Assembly (NCBI GenBank): GCA_933207985.1
Contig: OW240912.1
Location: forward strand, 105,609,611-105,673,610
Direction of reading: 5' to 3'
DNA: 64,000 bases
Source: Pelobates cultripes
Taxonomy: Eukaryota > Chordata > Amphibia > Anura > Pelobatidae
In this document: piece after piece, positions 20,550 to 36,059 of the stretch
Layout of the letters: each line of letters starts with the position of its first letter
Numbering within the stretch: the stretch's first letter is position 1
Position numbers and translations under genes: made by a program
The notes under the pieces: generated by a model
What the model saw: only the letters and a program-made list of their open reading frames with translations
Databases searched by the model: none
Told to the model about the DNA's origin: nothing

Positions 20550-20710
20550 GCTAGGCGTACCTCTTGTACTGGTTGAGGTATATATCTGGTGTAAGCAGTG
20601 GAATTCCACCGCCCTAATGTTTTGATGATGTGTGCTGGAATTAAATGCTCTGGTAGCGGCCCCTATACGGAATGAATGACCCAAGTATTTAGCGGGGTTA
20701 AAGCCTAATC
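20550..20710 (-). pseudogene. Tyrosine recombinase C-terminal fragment (Ngaro-type)
   Basis: The minus strand encodes GFNPAKYLGHSFRIGAATRA, which includes the HxxR box of tyrosine recombinases. About 60 bases further, in another frame, it encodes LGRWNSTAYTRYI, where a tyrosine in the expected position would be the nucleophile. The two boxes are split by a frameshift. In Ngaro and DIRS elements this enzyme replaces the integrase. The upstream half of the domain is missing. Confidence 0.8.
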
Positions 20711-21188
20711 ATACCAATAACATTCTTACATAGACCATGAACATACCAATAGTAAGGGTATTGCTGTGTAAAGCCTGTGGTGGTTGATGTGGTGTACTTT
20801 GAATGGAGGAAAGGTAGTGATCGAAAACTTCCACGGGGCACCATTTATTGCTTGTTGTCAGAGAAGCACCGACCAAGCAGGCGCCCCATTTGACTGTCAC
20901 CACCACAATCAAATAAAACTCAAATAAAGCTGAGGTGTTAGTGAACTCCGGGATCTCTTTAATCTCCTCGGGCCAGTTATCCCATATCCAGTCATTGCCA
21001 AAAATTGCAGCAAAACCAAATGTGGCAGCAGCATTTGTCCAGATCGACAAGGACTTGTCAGTCAACACTGGAATGAATATGATTTTCCCGTTCCAATTCA
21101 GCAAGAATTCCCTCCACATGTGTAAATCAGGGGTGGCATGTGAATATAGAGCAATGCGGGAGGAATCCGACTGAAATTGGGGAAACAT
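20709..21188 (-). pseudogene. Ngaro/DIRS-type RNase H region of Pol
   Basis: An open stretch of 159 codons contains DLHMWREFLLNWNGK, then TDKSLSIWTNAAATFGFAAI, then WPEEIKE and FEFYLIVVVTVKWG. This succession of W-rich, WTDA-like and E/K motifs is that of the RNase H region following RT in DIRS-like elements. The catalytic region is eroded (Asp to Asn in WTNAA). The polymerase domain expected at its N-terminal side is absent between here and the Gag remnant, so a large internal deletion is inferred. Confidence 0.75.
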
Positions 21189-21350
21189 GCAGAGTAACCA
21201 GGATGGTTACCTTGTGGTATAATTTTCATGGCAAAGTCTGTTACAGACTTGTGATTATCCCAAGAATACAATATTCCATCCCAACTTATCTTTAAGAACC
21301 CTGTCTGGGCTACCTGTGGGAATCGGGTTCGTAGGGGGGGTAGAAAGCAC

Positions 21351-22018
21351 TCACTTCAGGGGTGCTAGGGCATAAATTAGCTGTGTGTGAGGTGGATGAA
21401 CAGACAGCACAAGCTGGTGTCTTTTTCGGCCCGCAAAGTGTCTACAAAAGAGTTCTGTATCCAGCATACTCCAGTCAGCTTGATAGTCGTAAAAAGAAGT
21501 GCCACCATACTTGTGCCCCCAGTCCACCAGCTTGTGGAGGTAAAGACCAAACTCTTCCCTCCTGTCTGGATAGACTGCACACACCACATCCCTATAGATC
21601 CCAAAGGCCAGAACAAATTCAGGTATAGACAGTTTGCGATTCAGCCTGGGTCCCTGGATTTCAACACAACAGATACAATCCTATATGCATATGTTTTGTT
21701 TTCCAGGACATCTTGAGAGGCAATGAGACGTGAGATCAAATTCTCATCTTTCCCTTCCAAAATGTCCTTTTTAATGCTTGCTGGTACCATGTGTGCAGGG
21801 TTAATAATATTTGGGGGTTTTAGACCAATTAGGTTATTACCAGATTGGGAGCTGGGGAGAATAGCAGAATCAGGATTAACCAAGGCAGCTGGGGAATTCA
21901 ATGGGCTTCCTGAGTCCATCCTATCCAGTTTGTCATTGATACAACCTAAGGAGGATAGAACTGAGGACAATACAGCTTGAAGATCAGAAGCCTGACCGCT
22001 ACTAGACCCTTTTCCCAC
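21351..22018 (-). pseudogene. Ngaro/DIRS-type Gag-like remnant
   Basis: Two minus-strand frames are adjacent. The first (22018-21641) includes MVPASIKKDILEGKDENLIS, a block I recall from DIRS/Ngaro first ORFs. The second (21587-21351) includes YPDRREEFGLYLHKLVD, GGTSFYDYQADW and DTELFCRHFAGR, which resembles the downstream part of the same ORF. They are separated by a frameshift near 21600-21640. This fits the 5' coding region of the element. Function in the family is thought to be structural. Confidence 0.6.
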
Positions 22019-23008
22019 CCCAGTGTTATCAGTGTGGGTATTAAAAAGCCTATATAATTTGGCTTTCCTGGCTGTAGCCTGGCTGTAGCCGGCTATGGCA
22101 TGTTACTCTTGCGTAATTCAGCCGTAATCCTTGGAATGGTCCAGGATCTGAGGGATGAAGAGCCTGCGGTGTCACCACCCCAAGAGGGAGTTACAGATTC
22201 CTCCCTGCCTTCAGGTAGTTGTGATATTCTACAAATGAGAATGGAAGGTTATACGGGGCTTCTTTTAATACTGGCTGGCTAGCTAATGCCAAGCGGAATA
22301 TATTATCTATTCATGTGACAGGTGAAACCCTGCTAATTGCCAAGCGGCTTGAGAGGCGATATCTATGAGTTGGCTCAAGTGGGGTATGTGACCACTGACA
22401 TTATGGCGGGATGATGGCCTCTCCGTGACTTGTAAACACATAAGACAGAATGGATCAGATTCAGAAACAAGTGAGGCCCTCTCTATGCAACCAAGCAAGG
22501 CAACTAACTATGCGTTAGTCCAAGGGGCTACCATACCTCTGGGTTGAGGATGGGTGATGGCCTCGCTTGACCACTGAGTTAAGGCATAGAAGGCCTGGAA
22601 AACATTCTTAGAGGCTTCCTTTCCTTAGAAGCCAGTATGAACCTATTCTAAGAGCCCCAATGGGAGGGTGGGGGGAGGGATGCCCCAAAAACATACCTGC
22701 TGAGGTTACTGAAAAGGAGCAGGATCTGGTGAACTGGCCGTCTGTAATAACCTATGAGAATAATCGTGAGTTGCAGAACCCTGTCATGATGTACCCTTAA
22801 CAAACCTCTATTAAAAAGATACCTACCGGTATTCTACTTGAAGAAAGTGGACCTGGACTAAAAGACTCAAAAATGAGGCTAGGATGGCCTAGTAGCTAGT
22901 AACATAGAAAAATTACACATAAGGATCAGGCCTTAAGAGACCAGAAGTGGACATAATAACCGTAATCACTAACCTATGTACACGGTGAAAAGCAAATGGT
23001 AGAAGAGC

Positions 23009-24933
23009 TGAAGCTCAATTGTTTTTTTTTTTTGTAAATCTTATTTATTGAAGTAAAGGGAGAGAGAAGGGTAGGCGCACAGGCCTTCAGAGAAACATAC
23101 AAGTTTACATTGTACATATATACTCTTTCAGTAACAGACAAGGTATCACATTTTAAATGGTTGCTTATGCATTTTGTTTATCCGTTATTGCTATTTCAAT
23201 GTTTATTTTACAATTATACATTGCAAATGTGATAAGTGTTAGTTTGTCATATTTTTTTTTTTTTTTTAATCTGATTTATTGTTTATAGAAGACAAAGGTC
23301 ATAAAGACCAATACAGACAAAAACTGTGTCTCGGGCAAGTGAAGTATACAGTCCGCCGTTCCTGGCGGATTTGAGCCTCACATGTATATGCATTGCTAAC
23401 AGTCAGTGATCAATAAACTTAATATGGTTGAAGACATCCGTCTCCCCTCTCCCCCTGTTGTCTACTTATAGGGTTTTGGACTTCTAATGTGGTCCATCCT
23501 GTAAACCCACTGGGTCATGTAGTCAAATAGGCGGTATATGGATGTGAATTTTGGGTCAAATCGTGGGCATCAGTTTAACAGCGAACCTCTTCCGGTCACA
23601 TCCGGACCGCTCGCCAACAGCACAAGCGATCCTAGACCTATGGGTGAGGTTTGTACTACCGCTATGGATCCATTGGCCGTTGCCCTCTAAGTTGTTCAGT
23701 CTCCCTGGCGTCTATGTTTGTCCCTGGGGAAAGAGTATGGTTTGTGGCTTTCAAAAATGGAGGGCTTTCGTATATTCCTCCTATGTATACCTAGAGTGGT
23801 CTCCGTCAGGGCATGTGCCTCGCTCCACTTCACGTATGTTTGTAGTCTAAATGTACGCGTAGGTGTAGGGTTAAAGAGCGATAGTCTTAAGTGAGGTTGC
23901 AAGGAGAGAAAAAGCAGAAGCACTAGGACTCCACCCGAGTTTTGATAGGACACACTGTTCCTAGAGTCCCAGTCATGGGTGGCCAGGGTGGGGTAGGGTA
24001 CACAGTTTGGCCATGCCCCTTGGGCTAGGCCCCCTCACGAGTGCCTCCCCCCCTAGCTCGCCTTCCATCCTAACGGTTACAGAACATAAATACAAACCAT
24101 GGTCGCCATCTCTCTGCGTGTTTGTCCCCTCCTACCGAGCAAGGAAGCCTGCACCGCCTCCGCCCCCTGAATGTCCTCTAGCCTGTGAATCCACTCTTCT
24201 ACTTGAGATATCTCTTTTTTTCTTCCAATAAACCGGGATCAGGGCTTTCGCCACGTTGAGCAGATGACGCATAATCGTTTTTTTGGTTTTTTTTAATATG
24301 TCGCTATCGACATCTCCAGGATATGTAGGAGCGATAGGGTTGCCGACCGTTCTGGAGTCTCCCACAGGATTTCTGAGATTTTCTGTCAAATCATCTCCCA
24401 GTATGGGACGGACAATCACGTTACATTCCCACCATATGTGTAGAGTTGTGCCTCTCTCCTCCTCACACCTCCAACACGTCGGGGGTATCGTTGAGAAGAT
24501 CCTATTTGGCAACGTCGGAGTCCTATACCATAGCGCGATCAGTTTATAGTTTGTTTCTTGGTATTGTGAGCTAGTGAAACTCTTGTGTTGCCATAGCAAC
24601 GCCTTATCCCATTCTTGGGATGTAAAGTGAGTATCCAGCATCGTCTCCCATTGCCTGCGAAAGGTGTTATTCTCTGTCAGGTGTCCCACCAGGAGGTGTT
24701 GGGAGAGTGGATATCGCCTTCTCCAGTGGCAGGCCCTTTTCACAGGTCGATTCAAACCATGTGAGGTCCCTATGTAGGTGGTGTTTATTGCATGTTGTGT
24801 CATAATAATGCTTCACCTGAATGTACCGCAGCACTATCAATGGTGAGCGGGGCATATCCCCCAGCAAGGACTCTAAGGTCCACAGAGTGCCGTCCTGCAG
24901 AATTGTGGAGATGGGGAGTGAAGCTCAATTGTT
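23009..24933 (-). mobile_element. 5'-truncated L1/Tx1-like LINE with 15-bp target duplication
   Basis: The insert is flanked by tgaagctcaattgtt at 23009-23023 and 24919-24933. Read on the minus strand it ends with poly(A) (T-run 23022-23033) preceded by an AATAAA signal. A second, internal poly(A) with its own AATAAA lies at about 23252-23269. The 5' side retains the ORF2 C-terminus (24803-24132). The insertion is within the Ngaro element, so it is younger than that element. Confidence 0.9.
24132..24803 (-). pseudogene. L1 ORF2 C-terminal region
   Basis: 223 codons stay open. They include a cysteine-histidine motif, CWRCEEERGTTLHIWWEC, which is characteristic of the L1 ORF2 C-terminus, and ALIPVYWKK downstream. 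The endonuclease and RT domains are absent because of 5' truncation. The copy cannot be active. Confidence 0.82.
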
Positions 24934-25665
24934 GAATGTTGTTGAACTGAAACATAAGATGTCTATAATCAAATTATGAACCAAATGAAAAACCATTATG
25001 AACATTAGTCTGGATACGTAAGACACTGAGATCCGATAATCCCTAAATTAACGGTGTCTATGAAACGTAATTGCAATATTATCCAATAAGCAATATTCTA
25101 ATCCGTGATATTATTAAAGTACTGCAACAACCTATTAGTAGACAATTTTCTTAACTATTTGTTATAACCAAAAATGACCCCGGAGGCTGCCATGTAACAC
25201 ATACAAACCCCCTTTGCCTGCTAAAGTCTATGTAAACATAGGGCGTTCGGTTAAAACTATACGAATGGCCATGTGGTGGCTAAGTTTCGCATATAACCAA
25301 AATGCTCCTTACTCCTGAACCATACGAATAAAGAATATGGAACTGTATGGTACATTGTAGGTGCGTTTGTTCCCGAATGCCCGACTGGCTAGAATTAGCT
25401 GATAACAATCATATGAACGAAAGCGTTCATATGGCCGCGAACAGATGACATAAGTGCCCGCGACCGCAGCGCGACGGGCTGCCTGACTTAAGTTTTTTCC
25501 CGGACACAGCCTCTAGAAGCCATCGCCGTGGTACGGTCTCCCTGTTGGAATTTCAGGAGTCAGAAGGCCGAGAGACAGAAGATCAGGGACTGCAGGGACC
25601 AGGTAAGCATTCCACGAGGTGCAGGTAAGTAAATGGTGATTTGCATGGACCGGAAGTGACGGTAT

Positions 25666-25759
25666 GCAAATCGCCAGACCTGAGATGGTAGTGAGGAGGC
25701 TGGTGCTCCTTAAGAAGGGAAACCAAGCCCCTCCATCAACTTCAGGCCCATCCTTCCAT
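25666..25759 (-). repeat. Ngaro repeat A1
   Basis: Single copy of A at the 5' end of the element (minus strand). It abuts an AT/GT microsatellite on its outer side. Confidence 0.85.
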
Positions 25760-25794
25760 ATATATGTGTATGTATGTATCAGTAAGCCTTACTT

Positions 25795-29281
<3,487 letters not shown>

Positions 29282-30140
29282 TGTCAGGGTGGCAGTCCGA
29301 AGACCGGGACCCCTGTGCCTGATGAAGAGTTGGGAGTCTCCAGCGTGGAAGTGGATTATCAGGGCCTGGTGCAGGGCAACCACATGTCCTCTGGTGTTGA
29401 GCATCAGCGTTTGTGCGGCCACATACCAGAACACTGATGCAGCTACAGCGGATCCCAGGAACTTGAAGCGAGGAAGTAAGCAGACCTCCCAGGAGTTGAA
29501 TAGGGAGGCTCTGCAGCAAGAATGTATCCAGTACAGAAACAAGACAAGATAAGGCTTGAGAGGCACCAAACATGGAAACAAGACAGAGCTAATAGAACCC
29601 AGAACCAGAGAAGGATAGGAAGCTAAACCCAGAACATGTACACAAGACATGAGGGAACCTTAACTAAACAGGGGCAGGACAGGACTGTACATGGACTGGG
29701 ATTACAAAACAAAACAAGACAAGACATAATAGGCAAAACAAGAGGAGACATAACTAAGCACTATATATGAAAAGTATGGGGATTTAGTTACATTATATGA
29801 TCATACATTGCATAAGCCTGCCACAACGCCAATGTACCCCATATTCGGCAGGTATTACACTGCCTAATGTTCGCTAAAAGAACCATTCTAAACCACAATA
29901 GCACTTACCTGCACGAAAGGGCAGAGACTTGAAACACTGAAACAAAAGGAAAATGGAAAACAAACGGGAATTCCAGGGACAGATTACAGGAATGAACCCA
30001 GAAAAACCCAGCATAAAGAAAACCAGACACAGAATAGAAAACCAGAAAAACCAAGAAAAACTAAACCAGAAATGTAAAAAGAGTACTGGATACCAGAAGC
30101 CAAAGCCAGACATCTCCGCAGAACATGGCATGATGTGACA
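29282..30140 (-). mobile_element. LTR-like repeat, minus orientation
   Basis: The segment has tgtcaggg at its left and gatgtgaca at its right. On the minus strand this gives TGTCACATC...CCCTGACA ends, like the chromovirus LTR ends. A TATATA box lies in minus sense near 29765. A shortened copy in plus orientation at 38097-38275 begins at the same edge. Flanking 5-mers (caatc, actac) do not match, so a target duplication is lacking. Confidence 0.5.
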
Positions 30141-30662
30141 ACTACTTAGGCTAGAACCTAAAGGCAGTAAGACACGATGCACACTTTCATATGACCCTCT
30201 TGTACTTGACATGCAAGGCGCAACAGAGAGATTGACTCTCCCTCCTACCAGTGGCACTCTCTTGTTCGAGGCGCTAGGCAAGTACATGCAGGCTTGGATA
30301 CAATAGTGTAACCCAAGTGAACGTTATGTGTTTCACCGATAACTCTACCGTTGTTCAGCATGCATGTCTATAACCAATCTGCCTATCCTATATGTACTCT
30401 TTATTACTTGTAACCACTGTTCTAAAACCTTTCAATAAAAACAAAATTATCAAAAACACACTGGCATCTTTTAAAGCAAGATGATACCCTTAAAGAAATA
30501 ATACCCAATATTCCAAATATTGCATTCAGAGGATTCCCAAATCTATTTAACTAGAAAATCCATAGACACCAGCCATCTCCCTGTTTTGTATCTGAAATAA
30601 AAGGTTTTTACAAATGCAGGGTATGCAAAAGTACTGACACATCCATATCCAAAACCACCCAG
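30141..30662. other. Region without recognisable genes
   Basis: Noncoding sequence between two retroelement fragments. I see no feature. Confidence 0.5.
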
Positions 30663-30880
30663 TTCAAGTCAAACAGAACTCAAAAAATATGCCCCATTAT
30701 GTATTTAAATGTTTCTATCATATCCCCTATGTCTTGTCTTTCCTCCAAGCTAGACATGATAAATTCCTTTAACCTTTCCTTGTATGTTTTATCCTGCAAT
30801 CCATGAACCGGTTTAGTAGCCTTTCTTTGAACTCTCTCTTGCTTGTCAGAGCACTCTAGTTGGCTTACAAGTGTCACTCA
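30663..30880 (-). pseudogene. C-terminal RT fragment of a CR1/jockey-like LINE
   Basis: The minus strand encodes RVQRKATKPVHGLQDKTYKE, followed by RLKEFIMSSLEERQDIGDMI. This corresponds to the VQRR-TK-L-GLR-SYEERL block near the end of CR1/jockey-type reverse transcriptases. It belongs to the same family as 34560-34942. It is a short relic. Confidence 0.7.
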
Positions 30881-31439
30881 ATTAATTTGGAATGTGTGAC
30901 ATTTTTCACTTTAGTGTATAACCATGGATTGTTTCAAAGGCACGCATTCATGTGAAGGAAGCATGAGAAATACATTAAAACCTCAGTATGTTAAATAAAT
31001 GTGTATTAGTGGACATTAATTGGTCCCTTTTGTGATCTTTGTTGTAATGTTCGCTTTTACCTTAGCAGATAAGTCAATCTGAAAATAAACTAGTTTAAAC
31101 AATTATCTAAAATGATGTATATTCAATTTTTAGAGCACTTTAGACATCATGACCCCAAGGCAATGTTTAAACATAGACCCATTCTTGTACAAAACAGGAA
31201 TGCACAAAATGACAATGGCTATAGATTTATTTGTTTCTCACATATATATTCAATATTAGAGAATTATAAATTGTATGTGTGTGTGTGTGTGCGGCATGCT
31301 TTGTTTTATTGCTTTAAAGAAACTGCATACTGTACAAAACATTTTATTAAAAATAAAAGGTAGAATAAAATTTTTGATATTTTCACAGTCCAAAGATTCA
31401 ATATGTAGGTAGGCAATAATTCGCATAAATAACTTAGAC

Positions 31440-33925
31440 CACACAATAAACACAGACATCCCAGACCCCCCATTGATATCAAGAGAGAATTGGATAAACC
31501 ACCGAAGGCCCACTCACTCTCACTAGGCTCCAACTGCTACTATGTCAAACTAGCAAACCAATTAACGGTGCCTTTCACTAAACTATTTAATAACATCAAA
31601 GAATGCGGATCCATGCCCAAAGAAATGCTGGAGGCGCATCTAGTGACACTGCCAAAACCTAACAAAACCCCCACCCAATGCGCAAACCTACGCCCAATCT
31701 CCTTATTAAACGTAGACACCAAACTCTATGCCAAACTCATAGCGTCCAGACTCAAGCCCATCATCACAGAGCTCGTTTCAGAAGAACAGGCAGGCTTCGT
31801 GCAGGGCAGGCAGGTAGGGGACAACACCAGGCACTAACTAAATTTGATAGAATGGGCCAACAAATCACATCAAGCTGGTCTACTACTTGCATTAGACGCC
31901 GAAAAGGCCTTTGATCGACTACACTGGAGGTATATGGCTCGCACTCTAACGCAGTTGGGGTTCCCACCTGCTTTTAGATCAAGCATACTGGCACTATACC
32001 AACACCCATCCGCTAAAGTCTTTAGCACTGGGTTCATCTCCTGCCAATTCGACATTCGCAATGGCACCCGGCAGGGATGTCCTCTTTCCCCCTTAATCTT
32101 CATTCTATGCTTAGAACCCTTAATCAGAAGCATAAAACAGAATGCATCCATACAAGGTCTAATTACACCGGGAGGAACTAAAAAACTAGCCATTTTCGCT
32201 GATGACATTCTACTGTTCATCACGAACCCTGGGTCCTCCATGCCCCCCCTCCTTGAAACGTTGACGAGGTATGGGAAAATCTCATATTATAAGAACAACC
32301 TAGCCAAAACCCAGGCACTACCTATAAACCTGCCACGTACCACTCTGGATGCATTAAAAAGCGGCCACGCATTCGACTGGCGCACGTCCTCCCTCCAATA
32401 CTTAGGAGTGAAACTAGTTAAATCCACTCAAAACATAACAAAAGAAAACCACTACCCAATCCACAACAGAATTAAAAATACACTCAGGAACTGGGAGAAC
32501 CTGGAGGTATCATGGTTAGGCCGAATTAACCTCATAAAGATGATGGCCTTACCACATATACTTTACCTCTTCAGAACCCTTCCCATAGCTCTCCCGAACT
32601 CATTGCTTAAACAATTTCAAAGCGCCATCAACGCTCACATCTGGAAAAAAAAGCCACCCAGGGTAGCTAAGGGCTGCATGGGGCTCACCTACACAAAAGG
32701 GGGACTGGGTCTGCCGGACATAAAAGCTTATTATAGGGCATCCCTTCTGGCACAAGGGATAAGACTATTACGCACCCACAAACTCTCCCACTGTCCACTC
32801 TGGCTCCCACTCGAAAGCTCATGCTTAGGTACACAAAATCTGAGCCATCACTTATGGACAAGTTCCATTCTCCGAACCCAGACTAAAAAGGCGCTTCACT
32901 GCACAGGGACCCTCCTACACGCTTGGAAAGAGTGGGGTGCATGGGTGGTGGACCCAACAAAGCTCCTCAAAGAAGCCCCGATAGAAGCATTAGCAGCCTG
33001 TTCCCTAGAATTGCAGCTAGGGAGATGGCAGGCGAAGGGCGCGAGAAAGGTCTGCGACCTAATAAAAGAGGAACAAGCAAAGCTATTTCCCGAGCTTCAA
33101 AGAGAACTGAACCTGGAACCTAGGGACCTCTACCTTTACTTAAGGGTTAAAAATGTAATACAGAACTGTTTCAAGAATATCACAGGCAAATCCTATGCTA
33201 AAGCCATCATACCCCACCAGATACTCTTAAGCAAATCAGCCAAACCACTAGCTCTATGCTACCACGAACTCCTCACAAACGCAAACCCAGATAAACTGAA
33301 ATATATGATACAATGGGAAAGAGACATGGGTAACCAGTTCTCCTTAACATAATGGCATACAGCATTAGCACAAACCAAACAAGCCTCACGCAGTCTCTCG
33401 CTGTGGGAGGCTTATTGCAAAATAACAATGAGGTGTTATTTTGCCGCACAGACTGGCGAAGATGTACACAGGCTCTTCGGAATTATGCTGGAGATGCGGC
33501 ACTGGCATGGAACGATGCTCCACATATTCTGGAGCTGCCCCAAGCTAAAACCATTCTGGATCCAAGTCCAGACCATGATCTCTCACAGGACACAGCTTCT
33601 CATTGCACCCCATGCAGAAAAATTCATACTCCATATCATCCCAGAACTATCGCTACACCCCCATAAAAAGGTAATCTTAAATATCCTCACTATAGCTAAA
33701 ATAACCCTAGCTGGCAGTTGGAAGAGCACACAGATTCCCCCAATAGACAATATACGAGCCAGAATGGACCAAATAAGCGCATATGAGAGGATGGCTAGCA
33801 AAATAGAAACATTAATTAATTTTATTTCAATGGGCTTGGCCGTGGTGTTTATTAAAGCTTTACAAATGGGGCATACCACCAGTAACTTGATAACAGTAAC
33901 ATATTCAGGTAAACTTTTCACTTAA
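31440..33925 (+). pseudogene. L1/Tx1-like ORF2 (reverse transcriptase), interrupted
   Basis: One plus frame continues for about 2.4 kb with stops at 31835 and 33350. Before the first stop it encodes LRPISLLNVDTKLYAKLIAS and EEQAGFVQGRQ. After it come LLALDAEKAFDRLHW, NGTRQGCPLSPLIFILCLEP and the active-site FADDILLFI. Downstream are YLGV, a thumb-like region and, after a frameshift near 33490, a CWRC box and HIFWSCPKLKPFW. These are the L1 RT and C-terminal motifs in order. The endonuclease is absent, the start being 5'-truncated. The YADD-like FADD is intact, but the nonsense codons make it a pseudogene. Similar relics lie at 23024-24918. Confidence 0.9.
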
Positions 33926-34559
33926 CTTCAACTTTTACTTTCACCATCACTTAGTGCCAGTCAGTCATAACTAACCTGACCACCTTATAAATACAACCAT
34001 TTAACACATCCTTCCTCAGAACTTGAACTTGAGGATGACTTTTGCCCAAAGCTTCCAACACCACGACATTACATATAAACACATTTAACAATTAGTGGGA
34101 GGGAGGGTGGGTGTCCGTCGGTGCTTCTCCCATCCTGAAGAAAAAACAGCTGACGGATTGCCTTGCACTGTCACCTTTTATTCTTACCTGGTTTCCCGCT
34201 CTTTTTCTGGCTCACTGACAGCAACCAATCAAACCAGCAACAGCTGTGTCACCTAATCTGCCCAGCTACTTGTCCCAATCTGCCCAACAAGATGATCAGG
34301 GGTCATGAATTTACACTGACCTATTAACCCTCTATTGCCACCATACATATATGCCACAGTGCTTAGTGCCTGTGGCCTCTTTATTTTGAATTAAATTCTA
34401 AATACATCAATAAACAGCTTTAACAATGAAACAGAAAATAAAAGGGGAGTCACAGCCCATGGAAAGAGAAGAGGAAGTTATGATAGTATAACACTATTGA
34501 GGGGAAAAGGGGAAAGTATAATAGATGTTCTATTATATATTCTATGACCCAGGAAGTTT

Positions 34560-34942
34560 GCCAAGAAGAATTAGAAACATAGCATGTAACGGCAGATAAG
34601 AACCATCTAGTCTGCCCAATTTTCGAAAATACTTTCATTAGTCTCTTATATCTAAGATAGCCTTATGTCTATCCCACGCATGCTTAAACCCCTTCACTGT
34701 ATTAACCTCTACCACTTCAGCTGGAAGGCTATTCCATGCATCCACTACCCACTCAGTAAAGTAATACTTCCTGATATTATTTTTAAACCTTTTTCCCTCT
34801 AATTTAAGATTATGTCTTGTTGTGGTAGTTTTTCTTCTTTTAAATATGGTCTCCTCCTTTACTGTGTTGATTCCCTTTTATGTATTTAAATGTTTCTATC
34901 ATATCCCCCCTTCTCGTCTTTCCTCCAAGCTATACATGTTAA
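34560..34942 (-). pseudogene. 3' portion of a CR1/jockey-like LINE
   Basis: The minus strand encodes the AWNSLPAEVVEVNTVKGFKH-type block with frame damage. The copy runs into the assembly gap at 34943. It overlaps in content with 205-475 and 30663-30880. Confidence 0.65.
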
Positions 34943-35319
34943 NNNNNNNNNNNNNNNNNNNNNNNNNNNNNNNNNNNNNNNNNNNNNNNNNNNNNNNNNN
35001 NNNNNNNNNNNNNNNNNNNNNNNNNNNNNNNNNNNNNNNNNNNNNNNNNNNNNNNNNNNNNNNNNNNNNNNNNNNNNNNNNNNNNNNNNNNNNNNNNNNN
35101 NNNNNNNNNNNNNNNNNNNNNNNNNNNNNNNNNNNNNNNNNNNNNNNNNNNNNNNNNNNNNNNNNNNNNNNNNNNNNNNNNNNNNNNNNNNNNNNNNNNN
35201 NNNNNNNNNNNNNNNNNNNNNNNNNNNNNNNNNNNNNNNNNNNNNNNNNNNNNNNNNNNNNNNNNNNNNNNNNNNNNNNNNNNNNNNNNNNNNNNNNNNN
35301 NNNNNNNNNNNNNNNNNNN
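34943..35319. other. Assembly gap (377 N)
   Basis: A run of N. The sequence on its right is a tandem repeat, a usual reason for an unresolved gap. Open frames containing X across it are meaningless. Confidence 1.
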
Positions 35320-36055
35320 TTAAGGACACTGACTGCTATTCAATCTATAACAGTGAAAAAAGATTATTTTTTTTTTAAATCAAAACTATTGTGACACCAG
35401 ATCTAATTAGGGGCACTTGTCAGCGTATCCACTGTTAGCGTAACACACCCGCTTTAAGGACACTGACTGCTATTCAATCTATAACAGTGAAAAAAGTGTT
35501 TTGTTTTTTTAAATCCAAGCTATTGTGACACCAGATCTAATTAGAGGCACTTGTCAGCGTATCCACTGTTAGCGTAACACACCCGCTTTAAGGACACTGA
35601 CTGCTATTCAATCTATAACAGTAAAAAAAGTTTTTTGTTTTTAAATCCAAGCTATTGTGACACCAGATGCAATTGGTGGCACTGACTGGGGAAATGGGCA
35701 CAGTATGCACTGTGAGCCTGACACAGAAGCTGGCAGCAGTGGCAGACAACCGACTGCTATTCAATCTATAACAGTGAAAAAAGTTTTTTGTTTTTAAATC
35801 CAAGCTATTGTGACACCAGATGTAATTGGTGGCACTGATTGGGGAAATGGGCACAGTATGCACTGTGAGCCTGACACAGAAGCTGGCAGCAGTGGCAGAC
35901 AACTGACTGCTATTCAATCTATAACAGTGAAAAAAGTTTTTTGTTTTTAAATCCAAGCTATTGTGACACCAGATGTAATTGGTGGCACTGACTGGGGAAA
36001 TGGGGCACTGTGAGCCTGACACAGAAGCTGGCAGCAGTGGCAGACAACTAAGTGC
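35320..36055. repeat. Satellite-like tandem array, 134-bp and about 152-bp units
   Basis: Units share gactgctattcaatctataa and gctattgtgacaccagat. Starts at 35321, 35455 and 35589 are exactly 134 bp apart and carry the agcgtatccactgttagcgt segment. The next units (35599, 35752, 35904) are 152-153 bp apart and carry ctgtgagcctgacacagaag instead. The array continues into the gap. Confidence 0.92.
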
Positions 36056-36059
36056 ATTT

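Larger units (their letters stand above)
20105..25759 (-). mobile_element. Ngaro/DIRS-type tyrosine-recombinase retrotransposon, degraded
   Basis: On the minus strand the order is A1 (25759-25666), coding remnants, B1 (20480-20362), A2 (20361-20265), B2 (20264-20105). A1 matches A2 and B1 matches B2 at high identity. The junctions share the same edges: A starts atggaagg, B ends cacaaa. This A1-ORFs-B1-A2-B2 arrangement is the known signature of Ngaro elements. Coding traces are Gag-like, RNase H and tyrosine recombinase, with most of the RT missing. An L1 copy (23024-24918) has inserted into it. The element is dead by frameshifts and deletion. The segment 24934-25665 has no recognised coding. 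Confidence 0.82.

Noticed and set aside
34822..35394. Open frames spanning the N run
   Set aside because: The residues are unknown (X), so the frames carry no information.
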